Shown: piece after piece, positions 43,301 through 49,300 of the stretch | Layout: the number at the start of each line of letters is the position of its first letter | How positions within the stretch are numbered: position 1 is the first letter of the stretch | NCBI GenBank assembly: GCA_029251885.1 | Contig: JAQXCL010000037.1 | Location: 1-49,812 of the forward strand | Direction of reading: 5' to 3' | Length of the DNA: 49,812 nucleotides | Origin: Opitutales bacterium | Lineage (GTDB): Bacteria; Verrucomicrobiota; Verrucomicrobiia; Opitutales; Seribacteraceae | The notes under the pieces: model-generated | Told to the model about the DNA's origin: nothing | Database searches by the model: none | Seen by the model: only the letters and a program-made list of their open reading frames with translations | Made by a program: the position numbers and the translations under genes

Positions 43301-46300
43301 ATAGAGCAAGTGATTATAATTCATCCAGATTCTTCTTCAATGGTACCGAACAATCCGCCACTGAAATATACAACCCCGAACAATATCCCTTAGACACCAA
43401 TCCATTTGCATCACTTGGAACTGGATATGGTGCATTCGGTAGCATCATGCCCTTTGATGGTAAGATCGGGGAACTTATTGTTCTTGAGGATGCATCGGAT
43501 GAAACCCGGCTAAAGTTTGAAGGCTATTTGGCTCATAAATGGGGGCTTACTGATAAACTGCCGAGTGATCACCCCTATAAAACTCAATTCAATGCAACCT
43601 ACTTTCCCCCCACTCCGATCAGTGGACTGTATGATCTATCGGGCAATGGAAATCATGCCACCCAATTGAATAACGAAAAACAACCTGGGCTAAGACTGAG
43701 CGGATTAAATGGGAAAAATGTAGTACAATTTGACGGTAATGACTTCCTCACTTTCGAGCGGTCAATCAATTCGATTAGGTCTGTCTTTATTGTATCCAAA
43801 AGGGTATCTGGAAACCGGGGATTTTTACTCGGACATTCTCAAAATTACGGCTTTCAGACCGGGGAGTCCACAATGTGGAAATTTCTTAAACTAAGCACTG
43901 AAAACATAGACGACTTTAACCTTATCGACCTCGAAGGGTTGACTGACCCCAACTTAATTAACGGATCATTTCAGGAAAACGGGCAATGGAAGGATGGACT
44001 CGCACAGGACTACCTCGCCGGAGCTTCTTCGATTATCAGCATTACCACAGACGGTCCAGTACGGGCTTCGAATTTCTCAAAAAACCCTATCGGTAACCGG
44101 TTTTGGAAAGGAAACCTTTCAGAAATACTTATTTTCAACGAAGTATTACCAACCAATGCAGTTCGTGAAATCGAGGGCTACTTGGCACACAAATGGGGAT
44201 TAGAACCCAACCTCTTGCCCACTCATCCCTTCAGAAATGACAAACCCGTACCTTCTGAACCTTCTGCCGAGATTACTCTGCTGTGGGGAAATACCGATGG
44301 AGGAACCAATTTGGACATGTGGGAAAATTCGGTCAGTCTAGGACGAATCCGTAAAGGTCTTCGCAAACTGGAACCCGATGAAATTTTGGTAAAAGCAATT
44401 CCTGAACCCAATGATAAAGGAGCCAGTTATCCTGCTTCTAAATTGATTGATGGACTGGAACCCAAAAATGGATGGCGGTCCACTTGGACAGCCTGGTATG
44501 GAGTGGATCCACAAATTACATTTAGTTTTAAACGGTCATGGAAATTAAACAAGGCTAGGCTTTATTTCCAGCCCTTCGCTCGGGATGATGAACTCAAATC
44601 CATTGAGGTATACGCTGCCGATGATGAACTCGACTTCAATCTTTTCAGCACGGTTGATGAACTTGTGGGACCAGTGGAACAGGGAAAGTGGGTAGAATTC
44701 TCCCTCGATGGCGTGGATACTCAGGCAATTCGTTTACTCCCTCAATTCCAGGGATGGGGTCATCAGTGGGGAGAACTTGAATTCTGGGTTATTGATGATG
44801 GCAAATTCCAAGCGGATATAAGTGGATTATCCCCCAACGAATCTTATTTCTATCGCACATTTGCCTCCAATGACGGAGGATATTCCTGGGCTCCTCAAAC
44901 GGATCAATTCACTGCTGAAGACCGGGTAAGCTACGAAACTGGTAAACTCTTCATCAATACAACTCTGGGCACTTGGGAACACACCAATGGAGATACGCGG
45001 AATGGTGTGGTTTCCCAAAGGAATTTTTATGATGAACTTGGAAATGCTTATCCTTTTAAAGTCTGTAATTTCGTCTTTGATCAATTGCGCTTAAGTGGTG
45101 ACCTCGAAATTATTGTCTCTGGAGATGCTTCATTAAGTATTCAGATCAGCGGCGACGGATACCTCGGTAGTACCATTGATATTTCAGGACAAAGCGGAGA
45201 TATTTCCCCAACACCCGGGGTAAGCCCGGGTGGTTTTGCCGGTGGTTCAGTTAATGAACGAGGTCAAGGCCCTGGTGGTGGGATATCCTCTTCCACCCCC
45301 GGAGGTGCAGGTCATGGAGGTACCGGTTCACACCCCACTCAAAATTCGGGCAGAACTTATGGAGATGGTAAAATTACAAGCCTGCTCGGAGGTAGTGGCG
45401 GAGGAGGGTTTGTTGTCGATACCACTGGTGGTGGTGGTGGTGGTGCTCTAGCAGTGGATGCCAATGGTTCGCTTACTATTGATAGTTCAATACTGGCCTT
45501 GGGAGGGAACGGCATGGGTGGAAGTGCTGGCGGTTCAGGTGGATCAATCCGCTTATCGGCAGATAATCTTTCTCTCGCCACAAATTCTTTGCTCGATGTA
45601 ACTGGCGGAGCAAATGGGGGAGCTGGTGGTAGAATTTTTCTCAGTGGCCGAGTTACCTTGAACAACAATGGAAAAGACAACCTGGTCGCAAACCCAGGCG
45701 AAGGAGTGAGCATTGGATCCGGAGGGAGCGTTCGTTTCGACCGTTTAATCGCACAGGCTAACCTGCTTTCGTTCAGTGGCACCTTAACCATAGATACGAA
45801 TTTAGGCATCATGGAACATTCCGATGGTACCCGGCATTATGGAATTATCGAAGATCGTACCTACCGTCACAGTGATGGAACTACATGGCCTTACTCAGTC
45901 TGCCACTTCGTCTTTGAGGAAATTCAATTAGGTGGAAGCCTGGTTATTAACCTTAAAGGAGAAAACGGATTGATTTTGGAAGCACGCTCCGGTGGTTTTA
46001 TTCTGGGTGCCGACATTCGTGCAGATGGCGGCCATTCATCAAATGTGGATGGCAGTGGCGGAATCGCAATCCTTGGTGGATATGATGGGGCAGCAGCTGG
46101 CCAACTACTTGGGAATGGCCCAGGTAAACCGTCTGAATCATCTGAACAGGGCCATGGTGCGGGGCATGGTGCCGTTGGTTCTGGTGGAGCAAGTGAAATC
46201 GGTCATCCCTCGTTGAACAATTTACTTGGTGGAAGCTCTGGTGGTTCTTCCAGCCAGGATGGCTCGGGTGCAGGAGGAGGAGCCATTCAATTGAAAGCGG

Positions 46301-49300
46301 CTGGAAAATTAAAAATCGAACCAAATGTCATCGTGTCTGCCAATGGAGGAAATGGTGTTAGGTCCTCTGCATCCGGAGCCGGTGGTTCGATTCGGCTGGA
46401 TGGTCAATCGATCGAAAATTTCGGGCGAATTGAGGCGAAATCAGGCCAGGGGGTAAAATTATCAGGCACCAGTCAAACTAGGGGATCAAGTGGTGGACGG
46501 ATCGCTTTATACGCCCAGGCAGAAATTCATAGCGGCAATGTCGATGTGTCCGGAGAATGGATGAGTAACCCAGGGTCAATTTTCATTGGTGAAAACTATT
46601 TTGCATCCTCCATCGATTTGGATACTGGAACCTTGGTTTTTGATACCAAGTCAGGCTGCTTCTTCGTCGAAGGAGGAGCACACGGAGAGGGTGTTATCAC
46701 TTCCACATCCTTTACTCATGGTATTAAAGATCCTTGGATATTCGATGTCTGTACCTTTACTTTCACCTATGTAGATATTGGTCCAGAGGTCGAAGTTATC
46801 CTGCGTGGAGATAAGCCACTGGTCATTCAAACGGTTGCGGGGGGAAATATTGTAATATCTTCGGATTTCATTCTCGATGGAGAAAAGGCCTCATCATCCG
46901 ATGGATATGGTGGTCTGGGAGTGCTTAATCCCTGGAATGGTAGAAGCTCTCAAGCATTACCTGGTTACGGGCCTGGTGGGCCTGACGCAACTAGTTTTGG
47001 TGGCGGAAACGGGGCCTCCTTTAATTATAATCGAGACGGAAAGTTTCTCGTTCCCGGCAGTAGTGGATCCAGTGGAAGTTCATTTCAAGCCTCGGGTGCC
47101 GGAGGAGGAGCAATAAAATTTATTGCAGATGGGGACTTTATTCTAGATGGAGGTTCTCTTATCTCTGCTTCTGGTGGTATCGGACGAAACGATCAGGACC
47201 CCACCAAACCGGGAGGTGGCGGCTCTGGAGGTGCGGTTCATATTTTCGGCAACAACATTGATAATCGCGGAATGATCCGAGTGCTCGGAGGCAACGGAGG
47301 TGCAGAAGGCGGGCAAGTTCTTTTAGCCGCATCCAACTCACTGGAACGGGGAAACCTCAGCCTGGGATCTGGTAACTTGATTGAAATCAATCCCCCTCAA
47401 TTTGTTCCAATCGATACTCAATATTTGAACTTTGGAAATGCCAAAGAAATTCAAAAACGTATCAACGCAACAACCAGAACTAATAACCTGGTAGTTCATT
47501 GGCCAATGGATGAGGAAGATGGATTTGTCCTGGTTGATGCAGTTGGAGAGAACCATGCAAACCTTTCTGGCAAAACCAGCAGAGTGGATGGAAAACTTGG
47601 TAAAGCAATTGAATTTGATGGCTCGACCGCATTTGCATGGACGAACCCCAATTTTGCAGAAATTGGAGTAACTGGAAAACAACCAAGGACCTTATCCTTT
47701 TGGTTCTGGACTCACCCCGTACAACTTAAAACCAAGCCAGGTCTGTATGGTTATGGCGAGCGTACCAATTACGATAACTTAGACAGGTTTTGGGGCATTC
47801 ATAGCATTACAGATAATGACTTTTTATCATTAACGAGTGAACATTTTGGATCGAGTGTCTCTTTCTCTCACGAGCAGGAGATTCAAAGTAATTGGACGCA
47901 CCTGGCTCACTTATACGACGGCAGTAGTATATCGATTTATTTGAATGGAAAACTGATTGGGGCGGAAACTAATTCAAATATTAACACGGGGCTGACTGAA
48001 CCATTCTTGATCGGACGAACGAATAGTTTGAATGACTCCTATTTCAAAGGGAGGATTGATGATTTTAGAATTTACAACGATGTATTAATACCGATTGAGA
48101 TTGATCAAATTTACCGGGCAGAAGATATCCTAGAACAGCACATTGATTATCAATTCCCCATAGGTATTAGTGGACAGGTTGATGTTGTGAACATGTATGG
48201 ACTTCCGGAAGGTTTATCCTTCGATCTTAAAAGGTTGGAAGTTATCGGAGTTCCCAAAGAATCAGGAATTTTTGAAGTGAATATGACCGCTGCTAATGAA
48301 GCAGGCACAAGTTTCTCAACCCTTAAGCTTGTGGTAAGTAAATCTTTACCCGTTCTCTCAAGTATTAGTCCACGTAACATTAGCTCCAATGGAGCACTCT
48401 CATCTGCCCAAATCCATTCTGATGGAGGGGAACCCTTAAACATGTCGCTTTTTTGGGGAAGTGTGAATGGAGGAGATAACGAACAAGAATGGGATAACCA
48501 ATACACCATTAATGACCAGGATTTTTCTGTCGGACGGGTATCTCAATTTATTGACGGGTTTGAAAAAAATGAAACTGTTTTTTACCGTTGGAAAGGAAGT
48601 AATTCAGTGTCTTCCGAAATCTGGAGTGAACCCACCTCTGAAGGATTAACAAACTGGTGGACATTTGATGAAATTATCGGTGATGAAATTATCGATAATT
48701 ATGGTAACTCACCTGCCCATATGACTGGCATGAATGAAGGAAGCAAAGTATTTGGTTACAAAGGAAAAGCACTTTATTTCACATCCGGCTCTAACGAATC
48801 TGTACAGACTCCAAATTTCCGAGGAATTACTGGTAGTAATCCCCGAACCACTTCCCTATGGATTCATACTAAGGATCAAAACGCCACCCTCCTCGACTTT
48901 GGCGGGGAAGGAATGGGAGAGTCCTGGACATTAAGATTAGAGGACGGGAAGATAACTATGTTTTTTGGTGGTTACCTACGAGCTCAATCCGATGCTTTTG
49001 TAAGTGATTCCACCTGGCACCATATTGTCACTGGCCTCCCTAATGGAGCGACTCAAGTCGGTGATGTATTTGTCTACCTTGACGGCGAATCGGTGAACCT
49101 GACTCCTGTCTTCGATGTTCAAAACCTCAGTCCCGAAGTATGGTTTGATGCCAGTGATCTCGATGCGGATAGCATAATAGACACAACTCAATCTGGTAAT
49201 ATTTTAACTTGGATGGATAAGAGCCTGAATCAACGGGAGGCTACCTCTGTCGGTACCCCTTATTTAAATACAGCGAGCGGTCCCAATAGTGGTCGGGCCA

